The notes under the pieces: generated by a model
What the model saw: only the letters and a program-made list of their open reading frames with translations
The model's database searches: none
Told to the model about the DNA's origin: nothing
Position numbers and translations under genes: made by a program
From: Amphimedon queenslandica
Taxonomy: Eukaryota; Porifera; Demospongiae; Haplosclerida; Niphatidae
DNA length: 55,876 nt
Reading direction: 5' to 3'
Assembly (NCBI RefSeq): GCF_000090795.2
Contig: NW_003546253.1
Coordinates: 408,883-464,758 of the forward strand
Part shown: piece by piece, positions 24,301-35,400 of the stretch
How the letters are laid out: each line of letters starts with the position of its first letter
How positions within the stretch are numbered: the first letter of the stretch is position 1

Positions 24301-26281
24301 AACACATCAAAATATTTATCCTATGCATATGTACATGTTACTTTAAAATAGGCTGTACTGTACATGTACAAGAGCATATGTGTTATAATCATTATTGTTT
24401 TATTTTAATTTTGTGTTGTTGTTTAGGGTGAATTGGAAGGAGTGAAGACTGAGAAACTAAGGCTAGAGCACACTGTTGACTCACTGAGGGAGCAGATAAA
24501 AGAAGAGGGAGAGAGGAGTCTTAGGCTTGCTGATGAAAACAGACAAATTAAAAAAGAAATGGAGACAATTTCGACAAAGTAAGACTTTGTTATGACAACA
24601 GCACTCCCCAATGCCTAGTTGTAATTAACCAATGAGTTCAAATTCACACTTAACTTACTACAATCGTTAAAATACCTTTGCCTCATTTTATAATAACGTT
24701 GTTTGACTTCTCTCCCTCCCTCCCTCCCTCTCTCTCTCTCTCTATTCTAAGGTGTACTAACCTAGAAGATGAGAGAAGCAGCCATTATCAGAGGATATCA
24801 GAGCTGACCCTATCACTAAGCACACATCAAACATCAATAGAGTCACTCACCAAAGAGAAAGAATCCCTCTCACTTGAACTCAATTCAACACTTCAGAACA
24901 CTCAGTCGCTTGAAACGAGGGTCATGGAACTAACCAATCAGATTGTAGCATTGGTGAGAGATAAAGAGAGTTCGGAGGAGGCAGTGAGACAGTTGCAGCG
25001 CTCGTACGCCGGACTGGAGAGAGAAAAGGAGGAAACTGAGATTAGAATCGAGTCCTTAAAGACTCAGTCTCTATTGCAAAAAGGTTGGAGCAAAGAGAGA
25101 GAAGTAAGCATAAAAAATAAAAGTGAAATTAGAGAAATAATATCTTCTCTTTCTCTCTTAGTCTCTTTTGGCTAGGCTCTCAGAGTGTCAGTCTCAGCTA
25201 TCAGCGAATGAGAGTGAAAAGGGAGCGTTGAAAACTAGCAAAGAAGAACTTGAGGCAAACGTTGAGTCACTATTGAATGAAAAAGAGGAATTGAAGGCTT
25301 CACTTGCGAATTCTGAAGGTTTACTATTATTATTATTGTTGTTGTTGTTGTTGTTATTATTATTATTATTGGTGTTTCGTTGAATATTGTTTTTTCTTAT
25401 TTTTAAATAGTTGAGAGAAGCAAATATCAAATTGAAGCCAGAAGGATAGTAGATCTAGAAGGAAGGTGAGTGATACTGAAATGAAGCATTGTGCCAAGTG
25501 ATGCCAATGCCAATAGTAATCTATAGTAAGGAACATTGCAGCTGTTGAATGAATTATAAAATATCATTTTTAAAGAAAGCTTGAATAGAAGGTGGAATTC
25601 TCTGTACATGAAATTACATATACATGTACATGTACATGAGTTGTACACAAATTATGTACATGTACATGTACATGTACATCTACATGTACATGTACATGTA
25701 CATCTACATCTACATCTACATCTACATGTACATGTACATGTACATCTACATGTACATGTACATCTACATCTACATCTACATGTACATGTACATGGGTATA
25801 ATCTAAAACAACAATACAATGCAACATGTGTTTTATGATTTATTTATTTATTATAGGTTGTCTACTTTGTTAACGGAGCAATCCCGATTGCAAGTTGAGC
25901 TGGAGTCAGAGAGGAACAATAAAGACAAGACTTTACAAGAATTGCAACAGCTTCGATCAAAATCAATGGATTATGTAATCAACATGGAGGAACAAACCCC
26001 ACCCACTACTAACGAAAGTATTTGTACAATAATATAATAATAATAATAATAATATTAATGTATTTTTAGGTAGTAATGGTAATGCTTCAGAATGGCTGAG
26101 GCGGTTTATCAAAAATCCAAAGTACGATGATAAAAATTAAATGATTTTTATTTAAAATTTCTTCCTCTGTAGCATCGTATTACTTAGGCTGGTCAGGGCT
26201 ACTCCACAGACAAAGCTGCTATTTTTAGGATATCTAATTTTATTGCATTTGATTCTGTTTTATCTCATGTTTTTTGCATAA
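19941..26281 (+). CDS. Tail-anchored golgin-like coiled-coil protein (giantin-like)
   Basis: About 1282 residues in 16 exons: 19941-20012, 20063-20236, 20292-20384, 20455-20571, 20664-20843, 21111-21275, 21416-21496, 21952-22053, 22470-24296, 24427-24578, 24752-25103, 25162-25318, 25411-25465, 25857-26017, 26070-26121, 26173-26281. The N-terminus MSMWNAVSAGF is followed by continuous heptad coiled coil, including a KFNKLKTQAKTKI block like the KIKKLK..AKAK block of giantin. The last ~21 residues are a hydrophobic segment after LLRLVRATPQTK, the layout of giantin, golgin-84 and CASP. Expected role: Golgi membrane tether. Exon 22470-24296 holds an internal tandem repeat. An alternative donor at 21500 plus a 32-nt exon (21570-21601) also preserves frame. 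The exact golgin class is uncertain because coiled coils align loosely. Confidence 0.72.
20574..20612 (+). repeat. (AAT)n microsatellite in golgin intron
   Basis: About 13 AAT units lie immediately after the donor of exon 20455-20571. Confidence 0.9.
21315..21384 (+). repeat. (AAT)n microsatellite in golgin intron
   Basis: A run of over 20 AAT triplets with one interruption fills half of the intron 21276-21415. Confidence 0.9.
22066..22405 (+). repeat. Two divergent copies of the ~177-bp repeat family with a 20-bp palindrome
   Basis: Copies in the golgin intron share GAGAGAATCCTTCATTTTTA, GCATATACATGT and GTAGAAAGTTTGA blocks. Between them lies the perfect palindrome CCCTGTACTATAGTACAGGG at 22233-22252. 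Confidence 0.8.
25615..25796. repeat. TACATG/TACATC hexamer array
   Basis: About 30 hexamers, mostly TACATG with blocks of TACATC, lie in the golgin intron 25466-25856. TACATG arrays contain the self-complementary ACATGT and can fold back. Several reading frames stay open only because of the period of six. Confidence 0.95.
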
Positions 26282-26362
26282 TAATAACATTTATTTCTTC
26301 TTCTAATAATAAAAATTAATTATTATTCATGACGTTAATAATTCAATTCCACTCCTATCAAA

Positions 26363-29300
26363 ATGGCGTCTTATGGTAAGGTACATCTACATGTATCAAT
26401 TACATGTACACAGTGATTTTATCATTATTAATCATAGGATAAAGCTTTATTAATTATTATTATATTGTTCATAGTATCAGTCTCTATTTGTGGGAAAGGT
26501 GAGACTAAAAATATAAATATTAAAATAGAAAAAATAATTTATATATTTATAGTAAAGATAGGCCGAACACTGGGCATCGAACATTACAATTGCTATGGAA
26601 ACGTTTTGGGGCGTGTCTCACTGATTCCGCCAGCTAACAATACGAAATTATTAAAAGTAGAACAATTTATTATTAATTTCAATTGTTTGACGTAAACAAT
26701 AGATAATTCAAAAGGCTTTAAGGACGGATCAAGCGATTAATATTACAATAATAAATGAAATGGTTAGCTAATATATGAATTACTTTAATCTAATTGATGT
26801 ACATGTACATGTACCACAAGCACTACCGTGTAGCGGAAAATTTGGAGGGGATTAAATTTGGCTTTTTAATAGCCATTCGCCAAAATAAAATTCACCATTT
26901 TGAGCCATTATACACATACTCAATGGCACGTGGCCACTAATTTGCCAAATTAAAATTTGCCGATCACAAAAATTTAGCAATTCGTCAAATTTAATTCCCT
27001 CCAAAATTTTTTGCTATACGGTATATGTACATAAACTGCATGTACTAGGTGAATTATTATTCAACTGATGGTCATACGATTAAACGAATACTCTATCAAG
27101 ATAAGACACTGTGTTATGACCCACCCATTGAAATAGGACGACTGCTCACCCTTCGATATGCTACCATGGCAACAAGCCCCGCCTCTAGTCTATTATCTGG
27201 AATCGTGACAATAGACGTTGATAGTCATAAAAACTATTATCTTCATAGCCACACCCAAGACAATCACGAATCAATGTCCGTATATGAAAGATGGAATTTT
27301 AAAAGGAATTATTCTAAAGTTTCAGAGTGTGAGATGTGTTGTACTATCGTAAATCAATCTGATTGGCTGCCTGTTACTATAGCAACGTTTAACATATGGA
27401 ATGTAAACAGTACGAGTGAAGAGGATTCTAAAAAGAGATTGCACAGACTTTGTAAAGTAAAGATTTAATAATTGTCGCATTGATTTGATTTGACAGTGCT
27501 CCAAAAGCATTTTCAATTTTTTTATTATTAAAATTGGCCATTTCCTGAAAAATGCCCTGTACTATAGCCCATGGTTTTTTCCAAGAAATGGCTCCAAAAT
27601 CACTCCAAATTTTTATTACATTTTCTGATACATATTGATGCCCTTATGCTATGTAGAAAGTTTGAGCTGATTCCGACTTCAATTTTTCAAGTTACGGCCA
27701 TTTTAAGAAAATGCCAAAATTCTGAAAAATACCCAAGGCTATAGCCCATGGTTTTTTTCAAAAAATGGCTCCGAAATCACCCCAAATTTTTATTACATTT
27801 TCTGATTCATATTGATGTCCTTATGCTGTGTAGAAAGTTTGAGCTGATTCCGACTTCAATTTTTAAAGTTACGGCCATTTTAAGAAAATGCCAAATTCTG
27901 AAAAATACCCAAGGCTATAGCCCATGGTTTTTTTCAAAAAATGGCTCCAAAATCACCCCAAATTTTTATTACATTTTCTGATACATATTGATGTCCTTAT
28001 GCTGTGTAGAAAGTTTGAGCTGATTACAACTTCAATTTTTCAAGTTATGGCCATTTTAAGAAAATGCTAAAATTCTAAAAAATACCCAAGGCTGCTTTTT
28101 TTCAAAAAATGGCTCCAAAATCACCCCAAATTTTTATTACATTTTCTGATACATATTGATGCCCTTATGCTATGTAGAAAGTTTGAGCTGATTCCGACTT
28201 TAATTTTTCAAGTTACGGCCATTTTAAAAATGAGCCATTTCCTGAAAAATACCCTGTAGTATTATTAGTCCAATTCTTTTTTTTCAAAAAATGACTCCAA
28301 AAATGCTTAAATTTTTTATTGCATTTTCTGATCCTGCACTATGAATGATGGTATTTGTCTGCTTGTGAAGTTTATGAAAAACCTACCGTATAAGACGATT
28401 TGTTGGCGGGAGTTTTCTTTGGCGGTTTTGTGATGGCTAGCTTATTGGCGGATTTAATATTGGCGGTTTCTAACAATTTAATTATATCCCCACCCTTAGG
28501 CGGGGTTTTACTTAAGCGGTTGTGGTTCGTGGAGAACATTATTATCAGAGAAAGACTGTACCTTTTCTGGAAGATTGTATTCTTTATCACCTGATTTAGA
28601 GACTGGCTTAAAGAAACATAGTAAAGCCATGTTAGCTAGCTTCTTTTAACTAAAATTAATGTGGGTGTGGTCACACGCATGAATGGAATTATTGCTTGCG
28701 GATTTTATTTTGGCGTTTTTATATAAATCCGTCAATCTGCCAATATAAAATCCCCGTCAACATTTCATCTTATACGGTATTTCTGCTTGAACTATGATTG
28801 TTATTGTGATCCTTCAGGTTATATCATCAATTGACATTATTGGGTTCCAGGAGGTCAGAAATATAATGAAAAAATCAAAGACAATATCACAAATACACCA
28901 ACTACACAAATCACTGCCTAAACATCAAGTATAGTTATATTGCTTTTTAAATATTCTATTCCATTCCTTTCCTATTCATTCCATTCCCATTCATTCCATT
29001 CCTTGTCATTCCATTCCAATGTTAGTTTGTATATCAGCCTGCAATGTTAATGGGTCTTAACCCAAGGGAAGAAGAGGGTGTGGCCATCTTTTCACGCTAT
29101 CCTATAGTATCAACCAATACTATCCTATTGCCATGGTAGCCACAAACCAGTCACAGGACTCTCTCACATAATTACATTAATTCCACTAGGAACAGAACTG
29201 ATCCTAGTGATTTCCATCAAAGGGTTTGTCTACATTGCACCATTGCATTGCCTAATGACAAGAAGGTGATTCTAATAATAATGCTCCTTTTTAAGTCCCT

Positions 29301-29393
29301 AATTTTTAATTTTAGCTGGAAGTTTTCAATACTCATTTGTCTCTTAGTGAAGATGCACAGATGAAGTGAGAAAGAGAGAGAGGATTCTAGTAA

Positions 29394-29428
<35 letters not shown>

Positions 29429-29628
29429 TAGTTCAGTAAAAACTATTATTAAATATGTACAAGACTCTGATCTTAAAGGGGATATAATAATAATGGGAGA
29501 TTTTAATAATGAAGACAGCTCTACAGTTATCAAGTAAGTTGTTGAATAATGTTTTTTTGGTATAATTATTGTATTGTACAGGTACTTGGATGAGAAACTA
29601 AGCAAATTAGGATTTGTTGATGTATGGT

Positions 29629-29665
<37 letters not shown>

Positions 29666-29936
29666 AGGTAATACATTCTGTACCTTAAATGAAGAGCTGA
29701 CAAAGAGAGTGAGTATTTTAAAAATTGATTTTTAATCCCGTGACCCTCTTCTTCTCAGATTGATTACATATATGTACAGTTAAAGTCTCATCTATATATT
29801 AATGATACATATTTAATTGGATCAAAGTGAGTCACCTTTTCTACTTTTTTTAGTTACCTCATTCTTTATTCATAGACCAGGGTCTCCTCCACTCTCTGAT
29901 CATCTTGGATTGGCTGTTCAGATCAATGTTAACTAA
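26363..29936 (+). CDS. Endonuclease/exonuclease/phosphatase-fold protein
   Basis: 433 residues in 13 exons: 26363-26375, 26475-26498, 26553-26656, 26715-26762, 27049-27456, 28818-28928, 29026-29135, 29190-29265, 29316-29365, 29432-29533, 29582-29708, 29759-29826, 29876-29936. The C-terminal ~260 residues carry the EEP/DNase I-like motif series: TFNIW (~176), GFQEVR (~208), DFHQRV (~278), NTHLS (~303), GDFNNE (~337) and SDHLG (~421). The metal-binding Glu and the Asp-Asn and Asp-His pairs are present, so a phosphodiesterase or phosphatase is likely. The N-terminal ~170 residues form a separate region I do not recognise. No signal peptide is evident. Exon 29582-29708 contains 11 consecutive AAT codons (poly-Asn). 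The start codon is only 82 bp after the golgin stop codon. Substrate unknown. Confidence 0.82.
26824..27023. mobile_element. TA-flanked MITE (200 bp) in an intron
   Basis: Left end TACCGTGTAGCGGAAAATTT and the reverse complement of the right end (TACCGTATAGCAAAAAATTT) are near-identical. The inverted similarity continues through a GGAGGGGATTAAATTTGGC-like stretch for about 40 bp. No coding capacity. It ends 25 bp before the exon at 27049. Confidence 0.85.
27530..28345 (+). repeat. ~177-bp tandem repeat inside an intron (about five copies)
   Basis: This is the same unit as at 515-1185. The CCCAAGGCT anchor starts at 27732, 27908 and 28084 (period 176), flanked by more diverged copies. It fills the first half of the intron 27457-28817 of the EEP-fold gene. 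Confidence 0.9.
28384..28779. mobile_element. TA-flanked MITE (396 bp) in an intron
   Basis: The left end TACCGTATAAGACGA is repeated inverted at the right end as TCATCTTATACGGTA, with one mismatch. The interior is rich in TTGGCGG motifs in both orientations. There is no coding capacity. It lies in the same intron as the satellite array. Confidence 0.85.
28950..29016 (+). repeat. (ATTCC)n-type pentamer repeat
   Basis: A degenerate CATTCCATTCC run fills most of the short intron 28929-29025 and merges with its polypyrimidine tract. Confidence 0.8.
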
Positions 29937-30175
29937 AAAATAAATTATCAGATGATTCAGTTTATTATATAAGAGCAAATATACACATATATTATTATCA
30001 TCATCTTTATTTATTTTTTAAAATAAGGATTGAAAATTTTACAAATCCCCCACTCTTTATTTCTCCACCCACGTGACTTCACGTGTGCTGCCACCCACTC
30101 GATCACGCCTACAATCATTATTAACAATTTAACCAGTCAACAGAGGAAGAAAGGAGAGGTGGTTTGTGGAGAAAG
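29937..30175. other. Spacer EEP-fold gene / TPX2-domain gene
   Basis: 239 bp between stop and start codons of two plus-strand genes. I recognise nothing in it. Confidence 0.5.
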
Positions 30176-32166
30176 ATGTCCTTTGATAGAGATATTGACA
30201 GCGGGTACGACGGTAGAGACGAGGAGACTGTTACTAGAGAAGAAGATAAAAACGAAGTCATTGTAGAGAAACCAGTGGAAAATGTAGAAATAGAGGAGGA
30301 AGATGAAGATGGAGGAGAGAGAGAAGATGAGAAAATGTCAGAAGAGGAAGAAGAAGAATTGATGTCATTACAGCCGACTGAGGAAGATGAAGAGGAGCCA
30401 GTTACACAAGAACATTTCATTGAAGAAGGACAGTCTCCAGAAGAGGAGGAGAGAGAGGAACCATCTCCGAAAGAAGAGGAGGAGGAGCAAGAAGAGGAGG
30501 AGGGGTCACCACCACAAGAAGAGGAGGAGGGACAGCAGGAAGAGGAGGAGGAGAAGGTACCGTCTCCGCAAGAAGAAGAGGAGGAGGCGTCCCCACCACA
30601 AGAAGAGGAGGAGGGATCGCCACCACAAGAAGAGGAGGAGGGACAGCAGGAAGAAGAGGAGGAGGAGAAGGTACCGTCTCCGCAAGAAGATGAAGACCTG
30701 TCACCACAACAAGAGGAGGAGGAGGAGGAGGTACCACCCCCGCAAGAAGAGGAGGAGGAGGAAAATGAGGACCTGCCACCACAACAAGAGGAAGAGGGGA
30801 AAGTAGAGGAAGAGGTGCCACCTCCGCAAGAAGAGGAGGAGGAGGGGAAAGTGGAGGATGAGGGGAAAGTGGAGGAAGAGGAGGAGGGATCATCTCCACA
30901 AGTAGACAAGGAAATGGTGCAATCTACACAAGAAGAGGCTGAGCAAGAAGAAGAGGTGGTCAAGCTACCTTCTCCAGAAGAAGATCAACAAATTTCTGAA
31001 AGTGAAGGGCCTCATCCTCATCAAGACGAGCAAAAACAGGAGGAGGAGGAGTCTAAAAAACAGGAGGAGGAGTCTAAAAAACAGGAGCTGACACAAGAAG
31101 AGGACACAGGGTCTCCCCAAGTAAAAGAAACTCAATCTATTCAAACTACTTTTACAATAGACATTGATGTTCCAGCTAACGTCTCAAGTGAAGCCGCTAC
31201 TAAGTCTCCGCCCACTCAAAAGATTAAAACCACGCCCAAGACAAAAGCGTCACGTAAACCCTCAAAGAAAACCACACCCATTTCATCAAATAAAGAAAAT
31301 AAGAAAGTCGTCAAGGCACCGACTGAAGTTCAACCCAGCAAAACCACACCCACTTCCTCTCCTAGTTCCTCAAGAGGTTCCCCTAACGTTTCTAGTGCTC
31401 GTAAAAGCAGCGGGAAATCATCAGTAAGAGTCTAAGAGATAGTGTGTGTGCACCTGCTAATGAATGTGTATCAGTGTTTATGCCAAGTTTACATGTGTAA
31501 TTACTACAAATTAGGGTACTCTCCTTCCCTCTCACTTTATCTCTCTCTCTTCCTTTAGTTTAAAGCAACAGTTCCTAAGCCGTTTAGTTTTAGTCTGGAT
31601 CGGAGGATAGAGAAACGAGGAGAGTACGACAAAAAGATAAGACTTCAACGCGAGGCAATGGAGGAGAGGGAGAGATTGGAGAAGGAGAGAAGAGAGAGAG
31701 AGGAAGAAATAGCCAACAAAGCACACAGGAAGTCACTCATACACAAAGTAATAACCACATGCCACCACTCTACATGCACACCTGCATCTCTCCCTCTTTA
31801 ATATGAGGAGTACATAACTCCATCAATAGTGTAATATGTATTGGATTGCTCTAGTGTAGTGATTCAACATGTGAATAGAGTAAAATTGTATTTTGTTAAT
31901 TATTGTTATTCACCTCTACTGTACACAAACTTGTTGTACTGCAATAAACAATAAACTGGTATCTGTGTCCACGCCCACTTAGGCTATTGTCATTAATATT
32001 GTCTTGTCTTTGTATATAGCCTACTCCAATACAGCAGTATAATCCCATTACTGTTGTGCCCAGTTCAAAGCCATTGACAGTCCCCGACCCGCCAAACCTT
32101 TTATTGGGATCCAGAAAAAGAGGTTCGATTAAAAACGGTGAAGGACAACTCAAAGAAGCACTGTAG
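30176..32166 (+). CDS. Glu-rich TPX2-domain microtubule-associated protein
   Basis: 527 residues in three exons: 30176-31423, 31559-31747 and 32020-32166 (1584 nt, in frame). Residues ~1-300 are an acidic low-complexity domain of SPPQEEEE / GQQEEEEE units, followed by a Lys/Ser/Pro-rich basic stretch. Exon 2 encodes a TPX2-type block, FKATVPKPFSFSLDRR, then a long charged helix; FKA-x-PxPxF followed by a Lys/Arg helix is the TPX2 signature. Likely a spindle or cytoskeletal microtubule binder. I read the start as ATG at 30176 (context AAAGATG). The antisense strand is also open for hundreds of codons, an artefact of the GAG-rich repeat. Direct orthologue not identified. Confidence 0.76.
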
Positions 32167-32432
32167 ATACTCAGAAGAGAAGACAAAGACTTTTACACGT
32201 AATAGTAACTGTAGATTAATGTATGATACATGTGAGAGGGATGGGGTAGCACTAAACATTATTTTTGTAGAGGTAACTTTCATTTTTAGTTCCATGTCAT
32301 ATTTTGTGTTTTGATATTGTCAAGAAAAAACTTTTAAAATACACTACACATTATAAATAAAATAAAACTGCTATCATCATCATGAGTCAACTATTCAAAA
32401 GTATAGTAATTTATTCACATGTGCATGGAGGG
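32167..32432. other. Convergent spacer with candidate poly(A) signals
   Basis: 266 bp between two stop codons. AATAAA occurs near 32356-32365, suitable for the plus-strand TPX2-domain gene. No coding sequence. Confidence 0.5.
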
Positions 32433-35400
32433 CTATTTCCTAAGAGCTAGTGCTGCAGCAGCTGCAACGAGTGCCAAACCCGACGCCATAACCTGTCCCG
32501 ATATTTTACGACTTCTCCCTTCTCCCTCTCCTTCCTCTTCTTTCCCACCCTCTGAGTCTTCATCATTCCTCTCTCCATTCGTGCTATCATGCCCTGCCTC
32601 ACTACCTCCTGATTTAGACTGAAGAGGAGGCGAAGGAGACGAGTAATAAAATACGGCCCCTCCTCCCTCTCCTCTCTCCTCGCAGTCGCTCTCCCTAATG
32701 TTAGCCAGTAATGAGTTCCTCCTACCATTACCAGTAGCACTACCAATAGTCCTTACGCTGCTTGATACAGAGTCTGAGACTGAAGATTGTGAGCTAATTG
32801 ATAACACCATTGGCCGAGACAGTGACGGGTTATTCCTGTTATCCTGGAGCATTTTCTTTGCCTCGTTAGGTGATGCTACTTCAACAACATTCGGGGACAT
32901 GTGTTCTCGGCGAGAAATGGGCGGGGTCTCACTTCGTTGCCCCGGAAACCACAGTTCCCACCTTTTGCTTTCTTGTCCTTCTTCTCCTGGTTGTTCTTCG
33001 TCTATTAGTACTTCTGCACTGACTGCTCTACGGAGCGGAAAGTCATTCTTTCTGTCGTGTATTTTGAACTGCTCAGCCTCAATGTCGCCATCATAGTCAT
33101 AGTCCATTCGTATTTCAGGATTGTCGAATGGAGTATCTCCAATCCAATCCTAAATAGATAATGATAATAATAGAAGGTGATAATGGATAATAATAATAAT
33201 ACACGCAATACATTCATGCAATAATATAATGATTGGTAATATAAATAATAATATACATGTACATGCAATACAATTAATAATGATTGATAATACAAAATAC
33301 AATATATGCCATATATTCCACAAGGATTAAATTTTGTGATTTTCGCATTTGGATAAATTCATAAAATTAAAATCCGCAAAATAGCGTGCTGATTGTATAG
33401 TAGGCGTGGTAATTATATTGAAATTGCAAAATTTTTATCCACGAATACAAAATGCAGCCAAATCGTGAAACTTTATACCTGCGAAATATGTTTCATTCAA
33501 TGCCCTATTTATAATGTCAATGCTATTAATACCGTATAGCTTGAAATTTTTGTGGAATGTAAATTTCGTGGTTTTCGTGGTTGTGGGGCTTCCCATGAAA
33601 TTGAAACTCAGGAAATCATTGCATCCCCTTACAGGCTATGTAAACTTTCAGCCACAAAAATTAAACCACGAATTGCCCCACTAGGAGCAAACCACGAAAA
33701 TATCGACCCACGAAAATTTCAAGCTATACCGTACTTACTATTCCAAACTGTGTAACATCCTCTATTGCCTGGGTCGTATATTCGTTAATTACTTTCTCCA
33801 AATTTGGTAACTTCTCGTACAGCCTATACCCCAGCCATGTCACTAGCAGTGACTGATCCTGTACGTATTTTGCTTGTAATGAGAGCCATCTCGAAACTCT
33901 TTTAAACTCACTGTACATTAGTTTATTTTTCATTGCTTGGACCATTATTAAGCTTATCGCCTCGTTCAACTTGTCGTGGTATTTTTCATCAATCAACCGC
34001 CCGACCATTAGTATCTTGTAGGCAGCGTAGTCCTCTGGAGTGGGGGCGTGGTCCAATTGCTGACAGTACTCATAGAACTGAGGATCATCCAGTGGAAGGG
34101 AAGGTGAGGTCTTGGCGGTAGCCCCGCTCGGTTTTTCGTCATTTTCCGATGTTTCAGGAACCGATTCGAGATTGGGATCATGAATTTGGGTGTGGCTATG
34201 AGTGTGGCCCATAGAGTGATCACTGGCTGATAATGGATGAGAGAAATAAGTGTGAATGGGAGAATCAGAGAAATCGGGAGAAGCAATCGACTGACGAAAG
34301 AAATTTGTATTAGAGTGGAAGGCAGTCGTTTCTGAGCTAACTCGCACAAATTTTTTAGTATGAAGGTCAGGCTCACTAGAGGAAGGAGATAAGTCGTCTT
34401 CAATGGCCATCATTGAGTGTATCAGTGAGCTTTGGGACTGAGAGAGGTCTAGTTCTTCTCTTTTGTTGTTATCATGGACGTTGGTTGTTTCCTTACTCTT
34501 CACTTCTTCCTCCTCCTCCTCCTCTTTTTCCTGTTCCTTTTCATCATTTCCTTCAGTTTCTCTCAAAGGCCTTCTCTTTGATGTCCTCTCTCCCGATTCT
34601 TCTTTGGTTTCTGTCATTCTTTCTCTCTGAACTCCATCAGCTTGCACAATTCTTTTAGCCATCACTCGGCTGCTCCTACTGGTAGTGGTACTAAGTAAAA
34701 GTGGAGGCGAGGAATGAGATTTAAGTCTATAGGAATCAGTGATTGGAGGAGGAGGAGAAGCAAAAAGTAAAGGAGCTGGTTCCAATGCATCAGCAACGGC
34801 ATCACTAGTTATTGCTTCACTAGTTGCTGATACAGTAGAGTCATTGTGTACACTGATAAAGCTAGTTTTGAAGCTGCTTCCACATGCTTCCTCAGTGATG
34901 GTTTCAACCTCTGGTTTACTAGAGGTAGTAGCTATCCCTAGTAATTCTGAGGGCAGAGATAAAGTCATATCATGTTCGGTTTCTTCAGAATTGCCAAGAT
35001 GACCTGCTTCCCATGAAGACGATTTCTCTGGTGTATCTCTATCATTGCTTGAATCGTGCGAGAATCTCCTTGTCTTGCTGCTGGCTGATATGTTCTTAAT
35101 CTGTTCAGTTGTGAGTCGATCTAGAACATTCTTTCTTCTCCTCGCGGCCACTTTGAAAACAGTGCTCACAAATAGTTTAGTCTTGACCGATTTCTGTGAC
35201 TGATAGCAAGAGGAGGCTGAAGAGGTTATTAGGACGTTGCTGCTAGAGGCTGCTGTGCTTGAGGCTGGAGAGAGAGGAGGAGGGGCAGGGTCTCGCAGGG
35301 AAAACAACTGCTTGGCATGATGCACCAATTCTTGTTGGTCTTCTTTTAATGTCTTCTGTACAACATGCATATCTCTGGAGAAGAGAGAGAGAGAGAGAGA

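Noticed and set aside
25570-25838. HVHVHV / MYMYMY open frames on both strands
   Set aside because: The hexamer array has period six, so frames stay open without selection.
27535-28260. Tandem ~177-bp repeat considered as a CRISPR-like array
   Set aside because: Units are contiguous without unique spacers, and the host genome is eukaryotic.
30121-30963. 280-codon Ser/Cys-rich and other long antisense open frames opposite the Glu-rich gene
   Set aside because: They are complements of the GAG/GAA repeat (TCC/TCT codons), have no motif and no splice-compatible context, while the plus strand continues into a TPX2 exon.
33300-33480. A fifth TACCGTA-type element next to the one at 33530
   Set aside because: Inverted similarity is visible but short, and no terminal TACCGTA or target duplication could be fixed; kept only as a low-confidence repeat.
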